A DNA stretch of 59,198 nt. Source: a virus. The position numbers were made by a program, and so were the translations under genes. The stretch lies in IMG/VR virus record IMGVR_UViG_3300028854_000024, positions 1 through 59,198 of that record. One strand, given 5' to 3'. Below are positions 24,255 to 32,153 of the stretch, piece after piece. Within the stretch, counting starts at the first letter, position 1; each line of letters starts with the position of its first letter. The notes below the pieces were generated by a model. That model was given only the letters and a program-made list of their open reading frames with translations, had not been told where the DNA came from and searched no databases.

Positions 24255-24735
24255 ACCATTTCCTGATTTTTCAGGGTGCGAACCTTGTGGGGGGTATCAC
24301 GCCTTTAATGGTGAAGTGTGCTCTGTGTGTAACCTGTGTTTTGCTTATTGCGTTAGGGATGTCGGTTGCAAGTGGTATAACGGAGAGATGCCTTCTCCAC
24401 AAGCGCAACCAAAACAAAGTGTAGAAGCTAGAGTTGAAATGGTTAGCAATAACAGCATTGAGGAAGCTTTTGAATCTTGGTTGGCATCAAGTAGTAACGT
24501 TACGATTAACTGTAGTGTTGACGCTGCATATGCAGAGTTAGAAATTTATTTGAAAGAAATTCTAACTCCGATGGACAAGGAGCGTACCTACTTCGAAGTG
24601 CAAGTAGATGAGACAGGCGAAATAAAGTTCAAACAGCTTGAAAGCGATAAGCTGAACAAGAACGAAGATGGCGAGTATGTTATTGTAAATGGACGCAAAA
24701 GAACACGTATTGGAAAGAAAGTGGCTATACTTTAA
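24235..24735 (+). CDS. Hypothetical Cys-rich protein, 166 residues
   Basis: Residues 14-45 are rich in Cys (GCEPCGGYHA, CSVCNLCFAYC, GCKWYNG), which suggests a metal-binding head. The rest is acidic and helical and ends in a basic stretch GRKRTRIGKK. A GGAGAG site precedes the ATG, which overlaps the HNH gene by 20 bases. No family recognised. Confidence 0.55.
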   Translation: MDINVNKPFPDFSGCEPCGGYHAFNGEVCSVCNLCFAYCVRDVGCKWYNGEMPSPQAQPKQSVEARVEMVSNNSIEEAFESWLASSSNVTINCSVDAAYAELEIYLKEILTPMDKERTYFEVQVDETGEIKFKQLESDKLNKNEDGEYVIVNGRKRTRIGKKVAIL

Positions 24736-24748
24736 TACAGGAGGGTGT

Positions 24749-25288
24749 ATGCAGAAAGTTTATGAAAATTTGTTCGTTGGCTCTATTAAAGACGCATACA
24801 CTGTCCTCAATGTGTGGTCTAATCCGGGCGAAGAGATGGTTGATTATGTGCTAGACGTAACACCTGATATTCCGTCCAGACAATGGCACAGAGCTAAAGG
24901 AATCAAGCTATACAAGCTTGGTTTTGTTAGCGGGGCATCATTTGAGATAACGAGGCTTAAAAAAGCTATAAAATTCATTCACGAAGCTCGTACTCAGCAG
25001 AAAACAGTCATGGTGGTCTGTCGGAACGGGCAACATCGCTCCGTCATGGTTTGTTTCGCCTATCTTGCACATACCAAGGGATGGTCGTTTGAAGACACCC
25101 TCAGTAAGCTTCAGGAGGCATTAGGTGAAGTTGATATGAAAGAACCATATATTACATCACTGAAGAGGTTCATAAGACCCGGTGTGGGCCGTGCTCCGTC
25201 TGTGATTAAGGTTGAGGTTCGTGGTTCATCGTTACGCAAGAAGGCTCGTATGCCGGTTTCTAAGTTCGATAAGGAATTTTTGTGGTAA
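24749..25288 (+). CDS. Dual-specificity protein phosphatase
   Basis: The 179-residue protein has the Cys-based phosphatase loop VCRNGQHRS with nucleophile Cys91 and Arg97. Before it lie the strands YVLDVTPD and GIKLYKLGF seen in dual-specificity phosphatases. The usual general-acid Asp in the middle loop is not clear (GFVSGASF). The enzyme would remove phosphate from protein Tyr/Ser/Thr or another phosphate ester. I chose ATG 24749 for its AGGAGGG site. Confidence 0.78.
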   Translation: MQKVYENLFVGSIKDAYTVLNVWSNPGEEMVDYVLDVTPDIPSRQWHRAKGIKLYKLGFVSGASFEITRLKKAIKFIHEARTQQKTVMVVCRNGQHRSVMVCFAYLAHTKGWSFEDTLSKLQEALGEVDMKEPYITSLKRFIRPGVGRAPSVIKVEVRGSSLRKKARMPVSKFDKEFLW

Positions 25289-25315
25289 ACTACTAATCTA
25301 GTTTAAGGAGGATTC

Positions 25316-25348
25316 ATGGCTATGCCTATCATTACTCACACCGCGTAA
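25316..25348 (+). CDS. Ten-residue leader peptide candidate
   Basis: ATG 25316 has a near-perfect AAGGAGG site and encodes MAMPIITHTA before TAA. Right after it, CTCACAC (25335-25341) can pair with GTGTGGG (25351-25357) over the peptide's end. The next gene starts 27 bases later with its own site. This looks like a translated leader rather than a stray start codon, though it may be a gene remnant. Confidence 0.4.
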   Translation: MAMPIITHTA

Positions 25349-25374
25349 ATGTGTGGGTGGCAGGAGATAAAACC

Positions 25375-25635
25375 ATGCATCCTTCTAATCGTGCTGAGCG
25401 GCGTAACGTCCGCGAAGTGTGGCGCAACTACCGTCGTTTCATCATCTTAACCAGTTGGAACCATTACCCTTCGTATAACATGGAAAGAGCTATGGAGAAC
25501 GGTGGGTGGTTTAAAGGTGGAAAACAGTATTTCGCCTGCGGAAATCGTTGCCCATATGCAATGTTGGATAGGTATTTTAACCACCAAGAAGTAAAACGTT
25601 TTCGTCGTGAACCAATCGAATTGGAAGACGATTAA
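25375..25635 (+). CDS. Hypothetical basic protein, 86 residues
   Basis: Not recognised. It begins MHPSNRAERRNVREVWRNYR, strongly basic, and has CGNRCPYAMLDRY near the end. Arg-rich segments suggest nucleic-acid contact. I chose ATG 25375 because CAGGAG lies nine bases upstream; the in-frame GTG at 25351 is inside the leader hairpin. Confidence 0.55.
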   Translation: MHPSNRAERRNVREVWRNYRRFIILTSWNHYPSYNMERAMENGGWFKGGKQYFACGNRCPYAMLDRYFNHQEVKRFRREPIELEDD

Positions 25636-25674
25636 AGTTCGAGAGAACACCAATTCTCTTACGCATACCCAACC

Positions 25675-26172
25675 ATGACTACCCAACACACTTACGATTA
25701 CCCGATGAGTTCGGCGACTGCAACTGTCATTCCGTATTTGCTCACTGATGATAGAAAAGAACTAAACATCCTTTGCGTTCGTCGCAAAGAAAACCCGTTT
25801 ATCGGCAAGCTAGCTCTTCCCGGCGGATTTCAATCTACTGGGAAAGAAAGCCTTGAAGATACTGCTCGGCGTGAGCTTTATGAAGAAACTTTGATTAAGA
25901 CTGCAATATCTAAGAACGATCTAGTTACTGTTCAAAGTGAACCAGAGAGAGACCCACGAGGCGTGATTATTGATCATGTTTATGCGGTTGAAATAACCAT
26001 AAACAACCTTCTGAGTGCTGTAGCCGGTGATGATGCAGCATCGTTAGAGCTGTTTACCATCATGAATTTTAGGAACAAGAAATCTCAAGAAGGGTTTGAT
26101 TGGGGTTTCATTCTTAATGGATTCGCGTTCGATCACGCAGAATCTATATTAAAATTCATCAAAAAACTTTAA
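25675..26172 (+). CDS. Nudix hydrolase
   Basis: The 165-residue protein has a Nudix box from about residue 50: LPGGFQSTGKESLEDTARRELYEET, holding the RExxEE metal-binding core. One extra residue sits between the Gly and the first Glu compared with the standard GX5E. The enzyme cleaves nucleoside diphosphates linked to another group; the front (YDYPMSSATATVIPYLL) recalls ADP-ribose or NAD-type members. No Shine-Dalgarno site is seen; a small AGAGAA/TTCTCT hairpin lies upstream at 25642-25659. Confidence 0.85.
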   Translation: MTTQHTYDYPMSSATATVIPYLLTDDRKELNILCVRRKENPFIGKLALPGGFQSTGKESLEDTARRELYEETLIKTAISKNDLVTVQSEPERDPRGVIIDHVYAVEITINNLLSAVAGDDAASLELFTIMNFRNKKSQEGFDWGFILNGFAFDHAESILKFIKKL

Positions 26173-26179
26173 ACAGCTC

Positions 26180-26185
26180 TATAAT
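26180..26185 (+). promoter_or_regulatory. -10 box TATAAT for a leaderless message
   Basis: TATAAT ends six bases before the ATG at 26192, so the first transcribed base should be the A of the start codon or next to it. No Shine-Dalgarno site is present. Confidence 0.45.
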
Positions 26186-26191
26186 CATTGA

Positions 26192-26389
26192 ATGTATGAC
26201 TTCAACTTCAACCTTCCGTCTTGTTCTCCTGATATGATGCGGGAGATGATATGTGCTACATGCGGTCGACCATTTATTTGGTACATGCTATCCATGAGCA
26301 CAGAATGCGTAGTAGGGGCAGAGCAACCAACTCTTTGCCCCTACTGTGGGGGGAAGGAAGTTAGGGTTAGGTATACGGAGAGTTTATGA
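26192..26389 (+). CDS. Small zinc-ribbon protein, 65 residues
   Basis: The protein has CATCGRPF near residue 21 and CPYCGGKE near residue 49, a standard zinc ribbon, with hydrophobic residues between. Its stop overlaps the next start by four bases (ATGA). The role is unknown; it is one of many such proteins in this phage. Confidence 0.65.
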   Translation: MYDFNFNLPSCSPDMMREMICATCGRPFIWYMLSMSTECVVGAEQPTLCPYCGGKEVRVRYTESL

Positions 26390-26553
26390 AAACGATGGAT
26401 AACACATATCTCAATGAACTATTAGCAAAAGCTAAGAAGAAAGCAGATTCCCTTTCAACATCTATCCACCCGAACAAAGAATCCCTAAAGGAATCTGTTC
26501 ATTCAGAACATGAAGACCTTCGTGGCACATTCTATGAGGACATGTCTAAGTGA
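26386..26553 (+). CDS. Hypothetical protein, 55 residues
   Basis: A short reading linked to both neighbours by four-base overlaps. It is helical and lysine-rich at first (LNELLAKAKKKADS) and acidic later (SEHEDLRGTFYEDM). The tight stop/start chain is the main support. Confidence 0.55.
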   Translation: MKTMDNTYLNELLAKAKKKADSLSTSIHPNKESLKESVHSEHEDLRGTFYEDMSK

Positions 26554-26735
26554 TACTTCTTTGTGCTGTATGTTTAACCAACGACTCTCCAATCCGCTTC
26601 GAGGCCGATACTGTGATTGATGGTACGGCTTTTTGTACAACACATGCCAATGAATACGTAGCTAGCAAAGCCATCAAACAAGTAGAATACAATAAGGCTA
26701 TTGAAGTCATATCCAACCAACTCGACGAATATTAA
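26550..26735 (+). CDS. Small Cys-containing protein, 61 residues
   Basis: The protein has CAVCLTND near the N-terminus and FCTTHANEY near residue 28, a likely CxxC...CxxH zinc site, then a helix. The GTG start overlaps the previous stop by four bases, so it is translated by coupling. Confidence 0.6.
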   Translation: MILLCAVCLTNDSPIRFEADTVIDGTAFCTTHANEYVASKAIKQVEYNKAIEVISNQLDEY

Positions 26736-26744
26736 TGGAATATC

Positions 26745-27257
26745 ATGAAAGTGTTTATATTTATTGCTGTTTTTTTAGCTGTTTTAACGTCTCCAGTTGC
26801 TAAATACAGATATAACGGAACTATGGCTCTTCCAGACCTGACGACTACTCCGGGGGCTGTAGACCAAGAAATTGTTGCAGATACATCTGGTACTCAGCAC
26901 ATAATTGACGGGATTGAAAAGAACATATGTGCTAAGGATTTCAGGGCTAAAGCTATAAGAGCCACCATCAAGAATTTTGCAGGTTTGAAGAAGAAGGCGT
27001 GCGCTGAGTATGGAATAGACAAGTGTGATGCTAGTGTAGAAGGGGATCACCTTATTTCAATCGAACTTGGTGGATGTAAAAATTGTTTGACTAATATATG
27101 GCCTCAGCCGATGGATCAAGCCAAGATTAAAGATCATAAAATCGAAGATGTTTTGCCAGACCTTGTTTGCAGTGGGAAGATAACACTCCCAGAAGCACAA
27201 AGTTGTGTGAGTCAAGATTGGGTTGCATGTCAGACTAAGATTGATGGATTGAAGTAG
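26745..27257 (+). CDS. Exported HNH-type nuclease
   Basis: The 170-residue protein begins with a signal peptide (MKVFIFIAVFLAVLTSPVA). The C-terminal half has GDHLISIELGGCKN, NIWPQPMDQAKIKDHK and EDVL, a His-Me finger pattern seen in secreted HNH nucleases. Paired Cys (KKACAEYGIDKC, GGCKNC, QSCVSQDWVAC) may form disulfides outside the cytoplasm. It may break down DNA in the periplasm or block rival phages. Its stop codon shares two bases with the tRNA. Confidence 0.7.
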   Translation: MKVFIFIAVFLAVLTSPVAKYRYNGTMALPDLTTTPGAVDQEIVADTSGTQHIIDGIEKNICAKDFRAKAIRATIKNFAGLKKKACAEYGIDKCDASVEGDHLISIELGGCKNCLTNIWPQPMDQAKIKDHKIEDVLPDLVCSGKITLPEAQSCVSQDWVACQTKIDGLK

Positions 27258-27345
27258 AGGGATGGGTGAGCGGTTGATACCGGCGGTCCTGAAAACCGTT
27301 GTGCCTGAAAGGGTACCGGGGGTTCGAATCCCTCTCCCTCTGCCA
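27256..27345 (+). tRNA. tRNA-Ser(UGA)
   Basis: All arms fold: acceptor AGAGGGA/TCCCTCT, a three-pair D stem, anticodon stem GCGGT/ACCGT, a long variable arm, T arm GGGGG/CCCTC with TTCGAAT loop, discriminator G and encoded CCA. The long variable arm and anticodon TGA mark it as serine. Position 33 is C in place of the nearly universal U (loop CCTGAAA). Its first two bases belong to the TAG stop of the preceding gene. Confidence 0.93.
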
Positions 27346-27374
27346 TAGATATAGCTCTTCGTCATATTTAATGC

Positions 27375-27380
27375 CATAAT
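27375..27380 (+). promoter_or_regulatory. Extended -10 box for a leaderless message
   Basis: TGC-CATAAT is an extended -10 element ending six bases before the ATG at 27387. No ribosome site lies between. Confidence 0.45.
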
Positions 27381-27386
27381 GGTCCT

Positions 27387-27908
27387 ATGGCAATAACACC
27401 AACAACTGACGGTTCCAGTATCATCGTGTATGTGAATGAAGTTCTGGAAAGTCGATACATCGTGTCTGACGATGACGACTGGCATGGCATCATAGATGCA
27501 TGGCGTATAAACGCCTTCTCATCAAACCCACCAAACGTTACGATGGTGTATGGGTTCGATCAGATAGAGGTGTTTGTTTACTACGCTTTGTGTGCAACTC
27601 CTATAGAAATGTGCTATCCAAACATACCCACCCAAACAGACCCAAATGCTATAAACATAGCGTTTCCTACTCCAACAGCTGATAATCAGTATTTGGCATA
27701 CGTCCGTACAACAACCTATTCTGAATTCGATGTTGCTGTAACTATAGACAGCTTGACCGATCTTATCCCTACATTGAATCCATTAAATACATCATTTCCA
27801 TCCTACGTAACACTAAAAACTCTTCGATCTACACCACAACCGAGATTAATGGTGTTGAATCAGGTTGTTGGAGGTTTAGAAGTTCGCAGCTTGACAGTAC
27901 AATATTGA
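27387..27908 (+). CDS. Hypothetical protein, 173 residues
   Basis: Not recognised. It is rich in strands and Thr/Pro/Asn, like phage structural proteins (PTQTDPNAINIAFPTPT). It is the first gene after the tRNA and leads into a group of probable virion genes. Expression probably starts at the extended -10 box just upstream. Confidence 0.5.
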   Translation: MAITPTTDGSSIIVYVNEVLESRYIVSDDDDWHGIIDAWRINAFSSNPPNVTMVYGFDQIEVFVYYALCATPIEMCYPNIPTQTDPNAINIAFPTPTADNQYLAYVRTTTYSEFDVAVTIDSLTDLIPTLNPLNTSFPSYVTLKTLRSTPQPRLMVLNQVVGGLEVRSLTVQY

Positions 27909-27985
27909 GTTTGTTTTATGTCTTTTAAAGTGAATCGTAATATGAAATAATTGCGGAGATAGTGTATGTCTCAAGGAGATTTCTT

Positions 27986-28399
27986 ATGGCTTTTGTTGTT
28001 ACAAACGACGGCGATAACCAGATGATTCTGGCAGTTTTGAATAAAGTTACACCCGAATTGTTGACACTCAAATTATTCGCCAATAACGTTACTCCTGACA
28101 AGAGTTATACTACAGCTTCTTTTACTGAATGCTCTGGTAATGGATATGCATCTATTGGTCTTACGGCAGCGAACTGGACGGTTACCGAAGGAACAGGCGC
28201 TGGAACTACCCCAACTACAGCAGCTCAACCACAGCAAACATTTACTTTGACTGGTGCTTTAACTGCGTATGGCTATTATCTTGTTGGAGTGACAAGCGGG
28301 AAGTGCTATTTAGCTGAGTTGTTTTCTGGTGCTCCTTGGGTGATTCCTTCCGGCGGTGGAACGATTAAGATCACACCAACAATTACGAACTTCAGCTAA
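27986..28399 (+). CDS. Probable virion protein, 137 residues
   Basis: The protein is strand-rich: an N-terminal half with LNKVTPELLTLKLFANN and VTPDKSY, and a C-terminal part with GKCYLAELFSGAPWVIPSGGGTIK. This resembles small phage proteins of the adaptor or appendage type that occur near tail and fibre genes. I chose ATG 27986 for its AAGGAG site. The precise role is unknown. Confidence 0.55.
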   Translation: MAFVVTNDGDNQMILAVLNKVTPELLTLKLFANNVTPDKSYTTASFTECSGNGYASIGLTAANWTVTEGTGAGTTPTTAAQPQQTFTLTGALTAYGYYLVGVTSGKCYLAELFSGAPWVIPSGGGTIKITPTITNFS

Positions 28400-28415
28400 G
28401 TTTTAGGAGTAGTCA

Positions 28416-29879
28416 GTGCCTACACCGACAAACATTCCGATTACACCCGGAACGGGAATAAACCTAGACGCTGTACAGGTCACGGTTGGTTCCGTTCCTG
28501 TTGCGCGAGAACTTATATGCATTGCTGATTCAACATCTCCCACTGCTATAGTTTCTGTAAAGGATGCATCTACTCAGGCGGTGGCTACGGATGGTTCACA
28601 AGTAGTCCAAATTAATCCTAATCAGCCGAATCTGACTATTCCGTTGAATGTTTCCACACCTGTTATTGACAACACGGTGTTGGATAATGTGTCGGACAAT
28701 ACGCCTGGTGCAGGAAACATCTACACTACAACTGGCTACCAGCGGCTTAGTTTCCAGTTCACCGGGGTGTGGTCAGCGGAAATCGTCGTACAGGGAAGCA
28801 ACGACAACACCAACTGGTTCAATCTACTGACTTATAACACAACTGACGGAAGTGCGACGGATTCAATTAGCATACCTGGCATTTACACAGTTTCAGTGTC
28901 GACCATTTACATGCGCTACTTCATGAATGGTTTGAATGGTACGGTTATAGCTATAGTTGTTGGGAAAGTAACTCCGCAGGAAGAATCAGCTCTGGTGGCC
29001 CAGTCGTTTGACGAGTTTAGCGGAGTTAGACAGCAAATAAACATAGCGAGCGGATTGGCGAAAGATGTCAATGGTGCGCTGATCAATAGTGATGCACCAA
29101 TCTCGATGCAAATCAAAGGGGCGGTTGGATCGAGCATCATAATCGACACTCAGGGATATCAGACGTTGAGTATTACAACACAGACTATGACAGCGTCTGT
29201 TTTTGGGTCTAATGACCAAGTTTCGTGGGGTTCGATTTATGGAGTCATTGTTGGTACACAGCAGGTAAGCAATACCAACATCGTAGCTAATACCACTATG
29301 GCATTCCCTTGCCTTGCTCGGTATATAAAGTTTGCTGTAAGTACATCAGGAACAGCTACTGTTTATCTTCGTAATCAAGCATATCCTGTAGGTTATGCCA
29401 GTTTCCAGGCGTTGCCAAACAATCAATCATCCAACATAGCCCAAATTGGTGGCAGCGCAACTGCATCAACAGGAGTTGTTGGTACTATGGGTGTTGGTGG
29501 GGTAACCACCATCGGAAACACTCCAGTGATCGCTCCTAACCTGATTGGGGCAGTCGACTCTGCTAACAAAGCACGCGCCGTTACCGTAGACTCTTCTGGT
29601 CGAATAAATTCCAATGTTGGCGGCGTCGATCAAACTGGAGTTAACCGTTCTCTTGGGGGCATATCTCCCGCATACGAAAATATTACCACTCTCGCCGTCA
29701 CAGAATTGTCTCAGTTTGAAGGCCAGTCGTTTATTGAACTGCTAGCCCAGATTCTCGTCGAACTCAAGATCAGCAACTACTACATGTATAATCTTCCCGG
29801 TTTGTTGTCTACCGGAACTACCAACAGTATTGCGGATGAGCCAGCGGCCATCCGCAATGAACCATCAGTTCTCACATAA
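28416..29879 (+). CDS. Probable virion structural protein, 487 residues
   Basis: The protein is Thr/Ser/Val-rich and strand-rich. Two similar parts, about residues 105-180 (QRLSFQFTGVWSAEIVVQG, NDNTNWFNLL) and 245-320 (QTLSITTQTMTASVFGSNDQ, VSWGSIYG), look like repeated jelly-roll or carbohydrate-binding-like domains. The C-terminal region is helical (GQSFIELLAQILVELKIS), perhaps for oligomerisation. It is likely an appendage or decoration protein. The start is GTG after TTAGGAG. Confidence 0.6.
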   Translation: MPTPTNIPITPGTGINLDAVQVTVGSVPVARELICIADSTSPTAIVSVKDASTQAVATDGSQVVQINPNQPNLTIPLNVSTPVIDNTVLDNVSDNTPGAGNIYTTTGYQRLSFQFTGVWSAEIVVQGSNDNTNWFNLLTYNTTDGSATDSISIPGIYTVSVSTIYMRYFMNGLNGTVIAIVVGKVTPQEESALVAQSFDEFSGVRQQINIASGLAKDVNGALINSDAPISMQIKGAVGSSIIIDTQGYQTLSITTQTMTASVFGSNDQVSWGSIYGVIVGTQQVSNTNIVANTTMAFPCLARYIKFAVSTSGTATVYLRNQAYPVGYASFQALPNNQSSNIAQIGGSATASTGVVGTMGVGGVTTIGNTPVIAPNLIGAVDSANKARAVTVDSSGRINSNVGGVDQTGVNRSLGGISPAYENITTLAVTELSQFEGQSFIELLAQILVELKISNYYMYNLPGLLSTGTTNSIADEPAAIRNEPSVLT

Positions 29880-29891
29880 AGGAGTTTAACC

Positions 29892-30515
29892 ATGATCGCA
29901 CAAGGACAAGTTGGACCGATCGCTACGACTGCTTCTCTCGGGGCGGGTACACAGCAGCCGCTCCGTCAGGGCAACTTACAGGACGCCATCGTTTCGGAAC
30001 TGCATGGACGCTATTACGAAACTAACTACCGCCGTGCTATGTTCTCTGCATACGCAGCAGGCACCGTATTGTCACTGGTTGGTACATCTATGACTGGCCT
30101 AATGCTCTACAACCAGAGCACGTCAATAAACATGGTACTAACCAAGTACAATCTAATGATTTCGGTTACATCTGCGTCTTTGACTGGTGTCGTATTAGCA
30201 ACTGGAACTGGACAATCGTCTGCTCCTACAGGCCAGACGGTGGCGACCGGCTCAAACTCTAACTTCCTTGGTGGCGCATCTCCACAAGGACTGGCCTTGA
30301 ATGCTGGCACATTCACCGTTGCTCCAACAGCAAAACTCCTGCTAAACCACAACACTGCGGCTATTCAAACCGTGGGTATTGACCAGATCAAAGACGATTT
30401 AGAAGGCTCAATCATCATCCCGCCTTATGGATATGCTTGTTTCGCAGCTTTGGGTGCAGCATCAGCGGCAGCGGCATTCACTGGTTCGATTAATTGGGAA
30501 GAAGTACCTGTATAA
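29892..30515 (+). CDS. Probable virion structural protein, 207 residues
   Basis: The protein is Ala/Gly/Thr-rich. After an N-terminal helix region (ELHGRYYETNYRRAMFSAYAA) it becomes beta-rich with small residues and ends GSINWEEVPV. It follows the 28416 gene with an AAAGGAG site. The pattern suits a shell or fibre component; no family is recognised. Confidence 0.55.
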   Translation: MIAQGQVGPIATTASLGAGTQQPLRQGNLQDAIVSELHGRYYETNYRRAMFSAYAAGTVLSLVGTSMTGLMLYNQSTSINMVLTKYNLMISVTSASLTGVVLATGTGQSSAPTGQTVATGSNSNFLGGASPQGLALNAGTFTVAPTAKLLLNHNTAAIQTVGIDQIKDDLEGSIIIPPYGYACFAALGAASAAAAFTGSINWEEVPV

Positions 30516-30572
30516 ATCAGTGCTGGATTTATCTGGCTCTAGCATGTATCGGGTACGCAAGGAGTTTACGAC

Positions 30573-30596
30573 AGCTGCGAACAACAGTTCGCAGCT
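30573..30596. terminator. 10-bp hairpin with AACA loop
   Basis: AGCTGCGAAC and its exact complement flank a four-base loop in the 112-base gap between two virion genes. No U-run follows. It may slow RNA decay or weakly terminate. Nothing else is seen in the gap. Confidence 0.45.
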
Positions 30597-30627
30597 TGCG
30601 AGGCCGAAGACAGCAGGAGTATAGCTA

Positions 30628-31878
30628 ATGCCTCTTGCAGCAATTACCGGCACTCGACAACTCACCTCGTTTTCGTATACGGGTAGCGGAAGTGTTGGAA
30701 TTTATGGCTCTGCCGTAGCATTAAGCACTGCTAATTACGCATATGTTGGCAGCGGATCATTATTGGTAAGTGGAACAGCATCTTCAACTCTAGAATTTGA
30801 TTATGTTGGTGTATGTAACATTTCTGTATCTGGATTTTCACCATCGTTTATTGAAATAGACTATGTTGGAAGCGGTACGGTAGCTATTACTGGCGCTTCT
30901 CTAATTTCTGTAAATCTAGCTTATTCAGGTAGCGGAAGTGTTGGAATATCTGGAATATCTGCAGCCTCATACACTACCCATTTCTCTCAAGTCGGAAGCG
31001 GTTCTATACTTATAGCTGGAGTTGCTCAAGTAAGTGAAGGATTTACTTACGTTGGGAACGGAGCTATATCTGTTGATGGAACTTCACTCGTTCTACAAAC
31101 GAGCAATTTCATCTATGTTGGAAGCGGAAATACATCAATAGCTGGAGCCGCTGCAGAATTCGAAACAAGGAATTTATCATACATCGGTGGAGGCTTGGTA
31201 TCTATATCAGGAGCTTCATCGTGTGTATTCGATTTAGAGTACGTAACGACCGGCTCTGTATATATATCAGGTACTGGCGCATCACAATATATTCAGTCAT
31301 ATATGTGTGTAGGTAGCGGCTCTATAGCTGTTAATGGATTTGCAGGGTTGTTCTATTATGCTATTCTTCCCACATCCCAAACCCCAATCCTCTACGCTGT
31401 GGTAAACGAGGCAATTGATTGTACATACATAGCTGAAGCTTGGACAGATGAAGATGTTCTTCGTAAATGTTGGGGAATAGATGGGATAAATGGGAACCTT
31501 CCTCACGGATTCACTCAAATCGCCGGTCCTGTACAAATTGGCGTATCGATGTTGTCTTTAATGGGTTCTGGAGGATATGCAATACCCTATCCAAGTACCA
31601 TAGCTACGATGGATATACAGCAAACAACGAATACCCCTCCCGAAACGGCGAACAAACAATACTTGATTAGTCTGAGGATGACATTCAATTCTGTGCTTAC
31701 GGTATATATAGATTTGGAAAGCACACTACGTTATCCAAACATCTTTAATCCGATAACTGCTGGAGAAACAGATTACGTCCAATACAGCCCATATAGGACT
31801 TTTTCCGACATGCGGGTTAGCAGGATACGAGAATTGGATGGCGATGGAATACCATTTAGGGATGTGTCTATTTATTGA
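30628..31878 (+). CDS. Repeat-containing virion protein (GSGSVxISG repeats)
   Basis: Residues 13-245 of this 416-residue protein consist of eleven units of about 20-23 residues with the core Y-V-G-S-G-S-V-x-I-S-G. Such regular strand-turn units would build a beta-solenoid or a stalk. The C-terminal 170 residues form a separate domain (AWTDEDVLRKCWGIDGI, PYRTFSDMRVSRI). A rigid spike or fibre shaft with a globular tip is likely. The gene sits between other virion genes and the terminase genes. Confidence 0.65.
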   Translation: MPLAAITGTRQLTSFSYTGSGSVGIYGSAVALSTANYAYVGSGSLLVSGTASSTLEFDYVGVCNISVSGFSPSFIEIDYVGSGTVAITGASLISVNLAYSGSGSVGISGISAASYTTHFSQVGSGSILIAGVAQVSEGFTYVGNGAISVDGTSLVLQTSNFIYVGSGNTSIAGAAAEFETRNLSYIGGGLVSISGASSCVFDLEYVTTGSVYISGTGASQYIQSYMCVGSGSIAVNGFAGLFYYAILPTSQTPILYAVVNEAIDCTYIAEAWTDEDVLRKCWGIDGINGNLPHGFTQIAGPVQIGVSMLSLMGSGGYAIPYPSTIATMDIQQTTNTPPETANKQYLISLRMTFNSVLTVYIDLESTLRYPNIFNPITAGETDYVQYSPYRTFSDMRVSRIRELDGDGIPFRDVSIY

Positions 31879-31904
31879 AGCTATGTTTTTAGCTCATAAA
31901 GAGA

Positions 31905-31910
31905 TATAAT
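31905..31910 (+). promoter_or_regulatory. -10 box TATAAT before terminase operon
   Basis: TATAAT ends seven bases before the ATG at 31918. No Shine-Dalgarno site lies between, so the message may be leaderless. The gap has no convincing -35 box. Confidence 0.4.
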
Positions 31911-31917
31911 TTTCAAT

Positions 31918-32151
31918 ATGAATGTGCTCAGAAGTGTATTTTGGCTTGTTATGATTGGATGCATTATAAGCATCTTTGTGTTGGGTTTCGTAGCATTAAA
32001 ACACCCGATGGTTTGGGTTTTGGTGTTGTCTCAGATATTGGTTTCGTATTTTATGACAGAAATAGTGCATACTACACACGCGAAGTTTAAACCACCTGAG
32101 CCTACATCTTTGGTATTTAATAAAGAAATGCTGAGTCGCTATAAGGGATAA
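31918..32151 (+). CDS. Small membrane protein, 77 residues
   Basis: The protein has two membrane segments (about residues 6-26 and 31-50) and a polar C-terminal tail. It could be a second holin or an envelope-modifying protein. It lies just before the small terminase gene. Nothing in the sequence shows its job. Confidence 0.55.
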   Translation: MNVLRSVFWLVMIGCIISIFVLGFVALKHPMVWVLVLSQILVSYFMTEIVHTTHAKFKPPEPTSLVFNKEMLSRYKG

Positions 32152-32153
32152 TC

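Noticed and set aside
25351-25635. Start of the basic protein at GTG 25351
   Set aside because: That GTG lies in the hairpin after the leader peptide and has no spaced ribosome site, while ATG 25375 has CAGGAG at a good distance.
27256-27345. tRNA-Sec
   Set aside because: The long variable arm would allow it, but the anticodon is TGA (serine), not TCA, and the acceptor stem has seven pairs.
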